Below, one piece after another: positions 26,522 to 37,551 of a DNA stretch of 64,000 nucleotides. The stretch covers positions 14,947,118 through 15,011,117 of the forward strand of contig OZ234503.1 in NCBI GenBank assembly GCA_965153455.1, read 5' to 3'. Both the position numbers and the translations under genes were made by a program. The stretch is from Sphagnum compactum. Lineage: Eukaryota; Bryophyta; Sphagnopsida; Sphagnales. Under the pieces are notes generated by a model. It was not told the origin of the DNA and made no database searches. It saw only the letters and a list, made by a program, of their open reading frames with translations. Position 1 is the stretch's first letter. Each line of letters opens with the position of its first letter.

Positions 26522-27540
26522 TTGTTAAATTTTGGTGTTCAACCATTAATTTTAAATGAAGCCATTATTGATGATCTTGGATTGACCAATGTTAATTTTG
26601 ACCCATGCCCATATTAGATTTTGATATCAATGGGTGGCTCAAATATGACTCGTGGCTTAACCAAACACAAGGTTGTGATCTTGGTGAATCCTACTAAACC
26701 AATAGACTACACTATAGTACATGCTGGATGTAAGGAAGGTAAAGTAGACAATTCATAGTTCTGTGTCAAAAAAATTACATGTAGCCATGATTTTTGTTTA
26801 ATGTATTGCAAATAGAATTTTTAAAAATGTTTTTACTTGCACAAAATGTCTAATATTATAAAATGGGTTACATGTAGATGAAATATTAATTTAAAAAAAA
26901 GTTCAACTGCCTTAAAAGATACTTATGTATTATCAAATTATGGATGTTATAATCATGATATATCAAATTACTAATATGAAATAGGTTTGAACACCATTTT
27001 GACCCAATTAATTTCAACCATACTTTCAACCTATTTTTATGATACCAAAATTGTTCAAACTTTGTATTCAACTTCCTATAAACTAAATGCAATGACTTAT
27101 GGTTTTATATTTCTACTTCAAATTATTTGAATTTACTTTCTTGTGTCCATATAAAAAACTATTCCATTTTTTAATTGGATTTTATAAAGACTATTTTTTG
27201 TCTACTTTACCTTGCCAACACCCAACTTAAAGAATGATCACCCATGTTATGTCCTATGACATATTGGTTGGAGGTGTGATTTCATATCCCTTGGGGCTTA
27301 CTATTGATTTTTGGGATGAAACTGCATATTACCACCCACAATGGTAAATGGGAGTTCGTCGTAAAGTTTCACCACTAATTAAGCTCATTGGGGGATAAGC
27401 TAAAAAATCCAAAAAATCCATTATGTTGGCTCGATTGTGAACTATTGGAAGGTACCATCCATGATCATGATGAACTCCCAAATGGGGAATTGGCGATGTT
27501 AGGACCACAAGAAATGCCATACATTCAAGTTTTCCACATT
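26522..27540 (+). pseudogene. Aspartic protease (retropepsin-like) relic, split by a MITE
   Basis: The first part reads LLNFGVQPLILNEA, where the family has a D-S/T-G catalytic triplet; here it is N-F-G, so the catalytic Asp is lost. It continues through DDLGLTNVNFDPCP and KHKVVILVNPTKP. After the insertion at 26738-27211 the second part reads YDILVGGVISYPLG and IDFWDETAYYHP. Retropepsins cleave the Gag-Pol polyprotein. Stops replace several Gln or Arg codons. Position between the gag relic and the methyltransferase-like segment fits one element. Confidence 0.65.
26738..27211. mobile_element. 474-bp MITE-like insertion
   Basis: The ends are inverted repeats of at least 14 bp, GGTAAAGTAGACAA and its complement. 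The AT-rich interior encodes nothing. It splits the protease relic exactly between its two homologous parts. No clear target duplication remains, so the superfamily is not assigned. Confidence 0.7.
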
Positions 27541-28489
27541 AAATCCTAACCCACCATGGGGCATATTGACTAAACAACATGCATTGGCTAATCATTTTAT
27601 TCAAGATTAACACAATTTGCCATCACTAAGCCTTTAGACATTCATGGATGTTGATAATGGGCCGCCATGATTGAGCCCCTTAGACACCATGGTTATTCAA
27701 TGGGATATTCCCAAGGATGAGATATGCCTACTAAAATTGTTTGGTTATGGTCTAGTTAATGTAGTATAGAAGTCATGGATCCAAGTAAAGTGATACCACT
27801 ATGTGGAGTTAGATCAACAAGCTAGGTAGGCTTCCATGTGACATGTTATGATATTGCATTAACAACATCCCACTTTGTTGCCAACATTAATTGTTTAAGG
27901 TTACTATTGTTCTTTTCCAAACACCATCACATTGTTCGAGGTGTAAAATTTGGATAAGATAAGTTAGTAGATTTGGTCATTTCAAGATGGTCATGTCATG
28001 ATCTTTCACAAGTTGGCACAAGTCAAGGACTTTGAAACCCTAAATCAATATATTTATTGGAATTAATTTATGGGTCGCAACATTTGCAAACCATGCAAAC
28101 ATGACCATGTGCATACATGTTGAAGAATGCCCAACCATTGAAAGATTCTTGACTAACACTACAAGAAAACGCGATTTTTTAGAAGGCTAACTTGACTGAA
28201 ATGTCCACATTGACTCAAAGCTATGTCCATTTTGACTAAAGGTTTGGGGCATGAAAAACACATGTTACATTTGACCAGTATATTTGACTAAGGTGATTTT
28301 TTTGACTAACTGTCAAGTCAAAGATCTGATCAAAATAGATAAATGTCCATCAAAATGACCGTGGCTTAATCAAATTGGTCATATTGAATGGATAGGGTTT
28401 AGTCAAATTGACCATCCTGATTTGACCCTTAGTCAAATTGACCATTATGATTTAACACTTAATTAAATGAACCATATTCATTTGATGAC

Positions 28490-30060
28490 TTAACCTAGTT
28501 GTTAAGCCTAGGCTACCTACCTAACCTAACTAGTAGGTTAGGCTAGGCCTAGACTACCTATCTAACCTAGCATAATTAATAAGTTAGTCGGTTATTTGTT
28601 AAGTAATAAAATAACTAGTAGCTAGCTAGGTAGCTTAGCCAAAACCTATCTAGTAGGTTATTTAAAACGTAACGTAGGACTACTAAATAGCCTATAACTA
28701 AGTAGTGTAAGCCTTCTAGATAGGTATCTTAAGTGACCTAAGCTTATTGAATATACCTATTAGCCATGTGGTAGCCTACTAACCTAGGCCTACTGTAGGT
28801 ATGTAACCTAGGCTACTAAGTAAATAACATAGGCTACTTAGGCCTACTAGGTATAAGGTAGTTTAACCTAGGTTATCGAAGTCTACTTGGTAGCTATGTA
28901 CATAACGTAGGTCACTTTAGCCTACTAAGTATGTATGTAGCCTAGTTTAAGCCTCCTCCACCTACATGGTAAATAGTATAACTTAGACCTATTAGGTAGG
29001 TATGTAGCCTAACCTAGGTTATTTAAGTAGGTACATAACTTAACTTAGGTTACCTAGGCTTATTAGATAAGTACGTAGCTTAACCTAGGTAGCCTAGGTT
29101 AGCCTAACTTAAGCCTACTAGGTAAGTACGTAACCTAATTTAGGTTACCTAGGTAGGTACATAGCTTAAGTGGCCTAAGTTAGGCTAATCTAGGCCTACT
29201 AGGTAGGTATGTAGCCTAACTTAAGTTACCTATGTGTATACATAGCTTAGGTAACCTACATTAGCCTAACCTGGGCCTACTACGTAACCTACATTAGCAT
29301 AACCTAGGCCTACTAGGTAGGTACATAGCCTAACCTAGGCTATTTAGGCCACTTAGGCTACTAGGTAGGTATGTACTTAACCTAGGTTAGGCCACCTATG
29401 CTACTAGGTGAATAGCTTAGCCCTAGACCTATTTAATAGGTTAAACTACCTACCTAGTATGCCTAGGTTAGATTTATTAATTATAAGCTAGTAGGTACTT
29501 ACATAACCTACTAAATAACATAGGCGTAGGTAGGTATAAGCATAGACTTAGTAGGTAACTATAAAGTTTAATAAACTATAACCTACATGTTACATAAGTA
29601 CATGCATTTATTAAAATTTACCTCTTACCTACGTAAGTTAACCTACTTATAACCTACCTATTTATATAAATAGTGTAAACAAATCAAGTTCATTTAATGC
29701 AATATGTTGAAAAAAATTCATGAAAGTTGATTACAATATGTTAATCCAAAATCATTTTTATTACAATATGTCGTCCCAAAAAAATCACCTTATGGGGTGG
29801 TGGTGCAATGGTTAAGGACTTGACTTTTCAATGTGGAGGTGAGGAATTCAAGTCCCCACACTTGCAACCTAAGCTACCTTGGCTACTTAAGTGAGCTAAT
29901 TAGGTAGCCTAGGTTGCCAAGCCTTCTAAACCACCTAGCCTAGGTTACTTGGCCTAGCCTAAAGGGCTTTACTTAGCCTAGTGGGCTTGGACTAGCTTAA
30001 GTGGCTGGCCTTAGCCTAAGTGGATAAGCTAAGTGGCCTAGCGTAGGCTTAGGACATAGG
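28490..30060. repeat. CCTA/TAGG-rich low-complexity array
   Basis: Words such as AACCTAGGCCTACTAGGTAG recur with variation and in both orientations, so long imperfect hairpins are possible. It fills most of CACTA element 2 and matches 4430-4665 in composition. Confidence 0.9.
29794..29860 (+). other. tRNA-like module with box A and box B
   Basis: TGGTGCAATGGTTAAGG (29801-29817) resembles a pol III box A, and GAATTCAAGTCCC (29844-29856) resembles box B at near-normal spacing. The acceptor stem does not pair, so it is not a working tRNA gene. A tRNA-derived (SINE-head-like) sequence is likely. A related module occurs in CACTA element 3. Confidence 0.55.
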
Positions 30061-30979
30061 GTTGGAAGTTAAATAAATAAATAATTTTTGGCATTAATTA
30101 TTAGGTTTATTAATTAGGTAGGTTAAGGTAAGGTAGAGTAGGGTAAGTAGGGTAATTAATTAATTAAAATTTCATAATAATTTTAAATAAATAATTTAAA
30201 TAATATATATTTTTGGTTGTTGCCTAAATTATATTATTGTCATAATGGTTTAGTAAAAACACCCAGTCAAAAATACCAACAAAAAAACCCAGTCAAAATG
30301 GTCAAATCCAAATCAACTTGTCCAAAATAGCACTTTGATCAAGTTGGACATGGGGGCAAAAAAACCATATGGGGGGTTTTTTTTACCAAAATTTCTAGTA
30401 AAAACAACCAAGATTTCTTGTAGTGTAATTATGTTGGCCAAATGGCACTAGATTAAGGTTTGGATTAGTGAATCAATGTAAGTGGATGTTACAACAATTG
30501 GTTCACAAACACATTGCTTCGATTGGTTGTGGACTAACTAACACCATTGGAGGTGATCCAATGAGCATATAAATTCATCCGTAGGTCATCCACATGTTCG
30601 GTGGATGACATATTGGATCCGAGATCCCATTCATGCATGATTCATTTTAATGACTAATCATTGTTGGTGATAATCAATATGGTTGGCCTTCCATGAGCAA
30701 CCCACCAACATTCATGAGTTTTCCATATCTTTGAATGCATTTAGGGATGGAGGCCTTGAAATGATTTGGAATTTCAATTCATCTAGTATGCAAGAGCCCA
30801 ATGTAGATGTATGAAAACAAGCCATATACTTTTACATTTGCATGACAGACATGTTCAACATTTTTGAGGGAGCTTGTGGATGAATTTTGGGGTAAGTTAA
30901 GGACCTTAACTACTTCACATGGTTTTTTTGTTTAGTTCTGGTGAAAAAAGCACATTTGGCATAATTTTTTTTACCTACC

Positions 30980-31695
30980 TGTTAAGGACACAAAGAACCA
31001 CAAGAACAAAGGCTAAAGGAAAGGTCTAAGTTTAACTTTTAAACAAGGAACAAGACAATATTATGTGCTTCAAAAATAAAAGCACAATAACTACGAATGA
31101 AAATACAAAATGTGCAAGACAAACATGAAAACGAATATTTATTATATTAACATATGCAAATATAAACATGACAAGGCTATGGTGCAAAATCGTGCTTAAA
31201 ACTGGTGTTGAATAGACTGAAGGAAATGAGGGGTCCTATTTTGATTTATAACCCTTTGAAGACCTAACTCAAGGAAGCTTCCAAGGAGGCTTCTATGTGT
31301 GCATTGAGTAAAGAAGCTTCTTGAGAACCTTTCTAATTGAGGGTCAATTATGAGTTAACTAAAAGTTAACTAAGACTTAATTGGGGGTCAACTGGGCGTT
31401 AACTAAAATTGAATTAAAAATTAACTAAGAATTAACTCGAACTTAACTAAAACTTGATTAAGAGTTAACTAAAAGTTAACTAAGAATTAACTTGGACTTA
31501 ATTAAAATTTAATTAGAACTTAACTAAGATTTAACTAAAAGTGAATTTTGAATTAAGTGGAAGTGAATTAAAACTTAACTGAAAGTTAACTAAGAATGAG
31601 TTGAAATTAAATTAAAAGTTAAGTACAAGTTTAATATAAGTCATGGATGAATATTCAAATCAATAAACTCCATGGCATTAACATTCGTGACATCA
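30980..31695 (-). repeat. 3' LTR of the chromodomain retrotransposon
   Basis: Aligns over its length with 36824-37551. Contains many TTAACTAA-type words (31340-31620) in the same arrangement as its partner. Borders are good to a few bases. Confidence 0.85.
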
Positions 31696-31699
31696 TTTC

Positions 31700-31900
31700 C
31701 CCTTTTAACTATGTGTTCCACGAGGAGTGAACTTGGGCTTGTTCAAATATTGTCGATAAAATTCATGCACCTTCTCCATAACATTTGATAGGTTTTTTAT
31801 TGGTTCCCAAGTGCGCTCGCTCACATCATACCCATGCCAATGAACAAGATTTTGGAGTTGACAATTAAAGACCCATGAATCCAAAATGTTTTCCATTTCA
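31700..31900 (-). pseudogene. Chromodomain at the integrase C-terminus
   Basis: On the minus strand, ENILDSWVFNCQLQNLVHW, then GYDVSERTWEP and a helix with MEKVHEFYRQ. The aromatic residues and the W-x-G-Y, T-W-E-P pattern are those of a chromodomain. In this retrotransposon group the domain is thought to direct integration to particular chromatin. It is locally open (31705-31896) but out of register with the broken integrase. Confidence 0.85.
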
Positions 31901-32199
31901 TATTCTTGTTCACTATCAACTTCAATAGGTGGAGAGGGATCATGGATTCATCTTAGAATTGTAGATGTGTGGTAAGGTTCCAACAAATAAACATGAAACA
32001 CATGATGGATCTCATAGAACCTAGAAGCATTAAGTTGGAAAGTCACGACAGTGATTTGTTTCACAATGAAAAATGGACCTAGCATCTAATGATCCAACTT
32101 CTTTGATGGCCTTGTTATTTTGATATGTTGTTGTTGAAACCAAACCTAGTCCCCGACTTTGAAGTTGGGTTGTTCCTTCTGATGTTCATCAACATTCTC

Positions 32200-33118
32200 T
32201 TTGTATCACCTTTGTGTTTTTTCAAGGTTAAATACAAGTTGAGCTTGAACGTCCGCTAACCACATGGTTCGATCCTTAATTGTTAGATTCATGACTTTAT
32301 ACACACCTTGAATGTCAAACTTGGGGTGCAAACCATGATTTGTAAAGAAAAATGTTTGTTGGGTTGATGAATGCACCGTGTTGTTACAAGCAAACACTGC
32401 CATGTTCAAAAGTTCTAATTAATTATTTTGATGATAATTGGTTGTACATTGTAAATACTGCTCCAAGACTTGATGACCCATTTTGTTTGCCCATTTGTTT
32501 GGGGGTGGAAAGCTGATGACAACTTCACAATCACATCGAAAAGCTCAGAGAATCGCTTCCAAAATTTGAATGCAAATTGAGGCCCTTGATTAGAAATTAT
32601 ATTTTCAGGAAGACCATGATATTGAAAAACATGATCAAAGAATAACTTGGTTGTTCCTTCACTAATTATTGGTTTGGTACACGAAATGAAATGAACCATC
32701 TTTGTTAAATGGTTCACCTCGCCAAGATGGAATCATAAACACTAAAAGGTGGGAGGTATGTGATGAAGTCCATGGAAATTGAAGACCACGGGGATGCAAG
32801 GAATGGTAATGGTTGAAGGAGACCATGACTTGGTGGTGACGAAGATTTTTTGTTCGAATGCAAACATCACAAGATTTGACAAACTTCTTCACATACTTCT
32901 AAAGTTGTGGCCACCAATGCTTGAAGTTGAAGAGGTTCAGGTTTGAAAATGACATCACATTGTTGTTCGTAAGCTACATCTCCCTCTTTAGGCGTGAGGT
33001 ACAAGCAACGGGAGTGCGCATCAAGTTTCCCTTGTTGGCACCTAGGGTGATATGTGATGACAAACCTAAATTGAATAAAGACAATGTTCACCGAACTTGG
33101 TGTTAATTCAAAACACAA
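32200..33118 (-). pseudogene. Integrase relic of the chromodomain element
   Basis: Pieces in order on the minus strand: the zinc-binding end ([11 protein letters not shown] near 32870), the catalytic core (MVHFISCTKPI, then FDHVFQYHGLPENIISNQGP near 32600) and HPQTNGQT. The second catalytic position is Asn (SNQGP) where the family has Asp. Followed by a conserved segment (NNTVHSSTQQT). It is broken by several frameshifts and stops. Confidence 0.85.
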
Positions 33119-33129
33119 GTTGTCATGAA

Positions 33130-33498
33130 ATACTACAAATCCTTATGGTTTGAATACATTTTGATTTCATGTTGAACTCTTTCAAGCAAATGACACCACT
33201 CCTCAAAGGCATCCACGATCGCTAGAAGTTCTTTATCATGAATCTTGTAATTAATTTTTGTAGGAAAAAACTTATGAGAACAAAAATTAACAGGATGAAT
33301 AAGATTGTCTTCTCCAAGTTGTGAGAGCACGACTCTTATTGCAACATTAGAAGCATTTGTCTTTAAGACAAAAGGTTTAAAACGGTCTACATGAATCAAT
33401 AGTGGGGTAGTCATGAAAAAAACCTTCAAAGATTGAAAGGCATTATCAGCTTTAACTCCCCAAGAAAAAGGTTGATCCTTTTTAGTCAACTTAGTCAA
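33130..33498 (-). pseudogene. RNase H domain of the chromodomain element
   Basis: Reads through FSWGVKADNAFQSLK, FVLKTNASNVAIRVVLSQ and NYKIHDKELLAIVDAFEEW. The usual catalytic Asp in the TDAS motif is Asn here. The domain degrades the RNA strand of the replication hybrid in intact relatives. Confidence 0.85.
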
Positions 33499-35100
33499 CT
33501 AAGTAAGAAAGGTCACTATTGAATAATAGTGGTAATGAAACATCAATAAAAGTTATAAATCTAAAAAAACATTGGACATATTGAATAAAAGCTAAAATAA
33601 CCCAATCAATAATGGTTTGAACCTTACGAAAATCCATGGGAATGTTATCTCCAAAGATGATGTAGCCCAAGAATTCCACTCCAAATTGATGGAATTCACA
33701 CTTTTCCAATATGGCATAAAGTCCAACCTCCGAGTGTTTGCACACCATGGTGACCTTATATGGATGTGATAATGGTAGTTTTTCTTGTATTCCCTAGATA
33801 TAAAATAATAATAAAATAAAATTGGTTGAAATAATCAAAAAGGGACTCACTTATCTAAAGTTATCATAATCAACCTTCCAAGAATGAAAAAAACAAATCA
33901 AAATCATGGATAACCAATAAGTAATGAACTTTTGAGTTTTGCCCACACTTTTTGTCACACTTACAAAATTCATGGATATGGACTTTTATCTTACAATGTG
34001 TTAGTTTTATGTGTTTGAAACTTTGGGATATTGGATGAATCGTGTTTAAAAAATTAAGGATCCATTGAATGAATGGAATGTGATTTTAATTTATTATGTT
34101 ATGTACTTTTTGAAATCCCAAAAACTATATTTATTTTAAAAGCTCTTTTAAGCATTTTAAAAAATTAAAAAATATATTTTGTAATACTTTTATATGCCTT
34201 ATAATATCATGATTTGAAATTGACAATGGAAAAAAATGTTACTTTTTAATATTATTTAAATATTCATATTTTAAACCAGTTTTCAACTACATTAGAAAAA
34301 AACTTTGAAAATGGATTCTAATCTACCAAAATTGTGACACCCTAGTGTGCTTTCAAACCCCCCCCCCCTTGGTAAACTTCTCTAAAACCAAACGTACATG
34401 ATGCTCATGGTCCTCCATGTTCTTTGAGAAAATGAGAATGTTATCAATGCAATAGACCACGTACTCATGAAAGACATCGTTTATTAAATGTTGGAAAACA
34501 ACAGGTGTGTTAATAAGGTCAAATGACATCATAACATATTCAAAATGGTCATAATGGGTTCTAAACATTGTCTTCCATTCATTGCCTTTTCAAATTGCAC
34601 ACCAAATTGTATGTTGCATATAAATCAATATTGGTGTACACCTTGGCATGACTAAATTGGTCCAACAACCCTAGGATTAGGGGCAAAGGGTGCCGATTCT
34701 TGATGGTGAATCAATTAAATTCATAATAATTGACACACACTCGCAAAAAGCCATTTTTCTTTTTGACAAAAAGGTTAAGGGCACTCGTTGGAGACTTGGA
34801 ATGTTGAATGAACCCTTCTCGAGGTTCTCATTAAGGTATTTACGAAGCATTACAAGTTTGTCTTGTGTCAAATTATAAATGGGTATAAATGGAGGTTACA
34901 TTCTTTCCATAAGATCGATGGTGTAGTTGTATGGTCGATGTTTGGGCAAGGTGTCCGCATTTATCTTTTTAAACACATTTTTGGATTTTTGGTATTGGGA
35001 AGGAATTTCATATGGACGTGGTTCAACATTTGGTAAGGGAACAACATAAATCAAGAATGCATCTCCTTTTATGGCAGCTAAGGGTTTTTGCTCCAACAAA
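33499..35100 (-). pseudogene. Reverse transcriptase relic with internal insertion
   Basis: Minus-strand pieces include NADTLPKHRPYNYTIDL, LRKYLNENLEKG, YVMMSFDLINTPVVFQ and YCIDNILIFSKN. The last is the catalytic Y-x-D-D box, with the second Asp changed to Asn. The thumb part, AILEKCEFHQFGVEFLGYI, resumes at about 33730 after about 0.6 kb of unrelated AT-rich sequence (33765-34358). Stops and frameshifts exclude activity. Confidence 0.87.
33765..34358. other. ~0.6-kb unidentified insertion inside the reverse transcriptase relic
   Basis: Separates two adjacent conserved blocks of the polymerase. It is AT-rich and ends in a C run at about 34360-34371. No terminal inverted repeats or duplication were convincing. 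It could be a decayed MITE. Confidence 0.55.
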
Positions 35101-35214
35101 CAAAGGCTTGGGGCACCTAGGTCTTTTTATACCATCTAGGTTTTCCTTCTACTTCAAATTTTGCATGTTTGTTATGAGGGTTTCACACTCCAAGGTCTCA
35201 TGTTGTGGTGTCTA

Positions 35215-36619
35215 AAAATGAAGACTCCTTGTATGCCAATCCACTCATGGATTATGCAGAACAAGCCAATGGAATCCAATGACAACAAGATTTCTTGGAA
35301 ATGAAATGACATGAAGACAACCTTGTTGGTGTGGGAACAATGGTAACATCTAATGGTTTGGTTTCATGTGTGATTAGTCTTGATGAAAGGCTTCGACCAC
35401 CAATGACCTCAACCAACACTTGTGTGTTTTTTTCCACTAGATCCAACTTGTATTGTCGCACCAATTCCTTGTCCCTAAAACATGCTAATGCGCCAGAATC
35501 AAAAAATGTTTGAGCCTCCATCGTCACAAGCTTATTACATTTGATAATGATTCGTACTAAGAAACATGGTGTTGGGTTTGAAGATAGGTAATAACCATTC
35601 TCATTACATGATGCATTAAGGTCCAACCTTGGGGTCTTTATTGAAATTAAACATGCTTATTTTTTGACTCCTCTAGTTGTGGGTTAGTAACACAAATGGC
35701 ACGTGCTGCATGTGATCCACGCTTCTTTGGACACTCATAAACAACATGACCTAGTTTTCCATAATACAAACAAAAATTGTTTATTCATTAGCGTTGCTTC
35801 TCTTGCTCCATGAGGGGCTTGAATCTTGTTTTATCAATTTGCACAGGGTCATCCTTTGATGAGGTTGCAAAAGGTTGAACTGGCATTGCAAGTGAAAAAC
35901 TATTTTATGTTGCCGGTGGTGCAAAACTTTTTTGTGTTGTCAATGTGGGTTAGTGGTACCTCTCTTCTCAATGTTCAAGAATTTGTTGTCACACCAAACA
36001 ACTTGTGCAATGGCCTGAATTAATGTTGAAAGGTTTGGCAAGGTGAGTAATAAGTCCTTCACATCACCTCATAAACCAAACTTGAATTAACTTATGAGCG
36101 TTGTCTCACCCCATGAAATATCACAAACCAATTGTTTAAACTCCGATGCATATACTACAACTGAACATGATCCTCGACAAAGAGATCATATCTTGATGTT
36201 AGACGTGTGTTCTTTGTCCAAATTTCCAAAAATGGCATTGAATTTTTCAATAAACACTTCAAGTCGTTGAACAAAGGTGATTGATGCTCCAACAAAGGTG
36301 CAAACCAAACAAGAGTTGTGCATGATAACAAGGTGCTAATAAGTCCAACTTAAGTTCGGCCGGTTGGATACCAATGAGGATGAAATCAGATGACCAAATG
36401 CACTTGGTTGACAAAACCTCAAAACTTTGAATGTGTGTCATCAAACTTGTCAGGTAGACTTATGTGTGGCTCCTTTGGTTGGGGTTGTGTAGTCGAAATG
36501 CATCCCAAAGAGGTCGAAGCTTGATTGGTTCGCAAATGAACACCAAATTCACAAAATGTTTGATTTTCTTGTTCAAGATTCTTAAGGACAACAAGGACTT
36601 CTTCCATGGATGTAGACAT
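35215..36619 (-). pseudogene. gag and protease relic of the chromodomain element
   Basis: Gag starts at MSTSMEEVLVVLKNLEQENQ (36619) with PHISLPDKFDDTHSKF following. A zinc knuckle near 35770 reads CLYYGKLGHVVYEC, where Tyr replaces the second Cys. The protease reads FFDSGALACFRDKELV (active-site DSGA intact) at about 35490-35520. Frame changes separate these blocks. Confidence 0.85.
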
Positions 36620-36823
36620 GATTATGAACTTTGTGAAATATGACACCAAGAAAAGATGAATAATCCATAACGTTAGTCAACAAGAAGTGGGTAATTCATA
36701 ACTTTTTGAAAAAAATTCCTTTGAAGAAAAGGGGTAATCCACATTCAACTCCAAAAGGAATCTAATTCTTAAATGATTAATAGACACAAAAATAAATGTA
36801 GACTTGATGGAATATGTGCAAAC

Positions 36824-37551
36824 TATCAAGGACACGAATAACCACAAGAACAAAGGTTAAAAGAAAGGTTTAAGTCTAACTTTCAAACAAGGAACAAAAC
36901 AAGATTATGTGAATCAAAAATAAAAACACAAAAAACTACAAACAAGAACACGAGATGTGTAAAACAAACATGAAAATGGATCTTTATTATGTTAACATAT
37001 GCAAACATGAACATGACAAGGCTATGGTGCAAGATTGTTGAACAAACTAAAGGAAATGAGGGGTCCTACTTTTATTTATACCCTTTTGAAGACCTAGCTT
37101 AAGGAAACTTCCAAGGAGGCTTCTATGTGTGCATTGAATAAAGAAGTTTTTTTATAACCTTTCTAATTAAGAGTCAATTATGAGTTAATTAAAATTTAAC
37201 TGAAAATTAATTAGGACTTAAATAAAAATTAATTGGGAGTTAACTGGAATTCATTAGAATTTAATTAAGAGTTAACTAGGAGAGAGGAATTGTATGATGG
37301 AAGACTATCAGTTAACTGAAAGTTAATTTGAACTTAATTAGAACTTAACTAAAAGTTAATTAAAAATGAACTAAAATTTAATTAAAAGTCAACTATAAGT
37401 CAACTATAAGTCAAGTGGAAGTGGACTAAAGTTTAACTAGAAGTCAACTAAAAATGAACTAAAACTAAATTAAAAGTTAGGTATAAGTTTATTACGTCAT
37501 GGATGAACATTCAAATGAATTAATTCCATAACATTAGCATCTATGACACCA
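36824..37551 (-). repeat. 5' LTR of the chromodomain retrotransposon
   Basis: Partner of 30980-31695, about 12 bp longer because of small indels. Confidence 0.85.

Larger units (their letters stand above)
28157..30425. mobile_element. Non-autonomous CACTA element 2 (2269 bp) with TAA target duplication
   Basis: Left end CACTACAAGAAAACGCG; right end, reverse complemented, CACTACAAGAAATCTTGG: a perfect 12-bp terminal inverted repeat with the classic CACTA start. TAA flanks it on both sides (28154-28156 and 30426-30428). Removing the element plus one TAA restores the frame of the interrupted methyltransferase-like segment, an independent check of the borders. Inside, the first 300 bp carry copies of a word around GTCAAATTGACCAT. 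Then come about 1.6 kb of CCTAGG/TAGGTA repeats, a tRNA-like module and a tail of the GTCAAA word. No transposase is encoded, so it needed one in trans. Confidence 0.92.
27640..30957 (+). pseudogene. C5 cytosine DNA methyltransferase-like domain of a Ty3/gypsy element, split by a CACTA insertion
   Basis: Part one (27640-28156) contains LFGYGLVNVV (motif I-like), YHYVELDQQAR (motif II-like), DLVISRWSCHDLSQVGTSQGL around the motif IV position, where the catalytic Pro-Cys-Gln is now Ser-Cys-His, and CAYMLKNAQPLKDS, where motif VI ENV has become KNA. Part two (30429-30957) contains GSQTHCFDWLWTN (motif VIII-like), a segment ending PTNIHEFS (motif IX-like), and ILG-stop-VKDLN (motif X-like). Order and spacing fit DNA (cytosine-5) methyltransferases. 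More than a dozen stops occur, mostly where Arg or Gln would be expected. The segment follows the protease relic on the same strand. C5 methyltransferases inside retrotransposons are known from some algae and dinoflagellates. No activity is possible here. No profile search was run. Confidence 0.7.
30980..37551 (-). mobile_element. Degenerate chromodomain Ty3/gypsy LTR retrotransposon
   Basis: A full-length but inactive element on the minus strand, with gag, protease, reverse transcriptase, RNase H, integrase and a C-terminal chromodomain between two diverged LTRs (30980-31695 and 36824-37551). A purine-rich tract (AAAAGGGGAAA on the minus strand) sits directly before the 3' LTR, which begins TGATGTCA and ends CCTTAACA. 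No convincing 5-bp target duplication or primer-binding site was identified. The LTRs differ at many sites, so the insertion is old, though younger than the methyltransferase-bearing element whose relic ends at its left border. Confidence 0.9.

Noticed and set aside
29794-29860. Functional tRNA gene
   Set aside because: Boxes A and B are recognisable, but the acceptor arms do not pair and it is embedded in repeat DNA.
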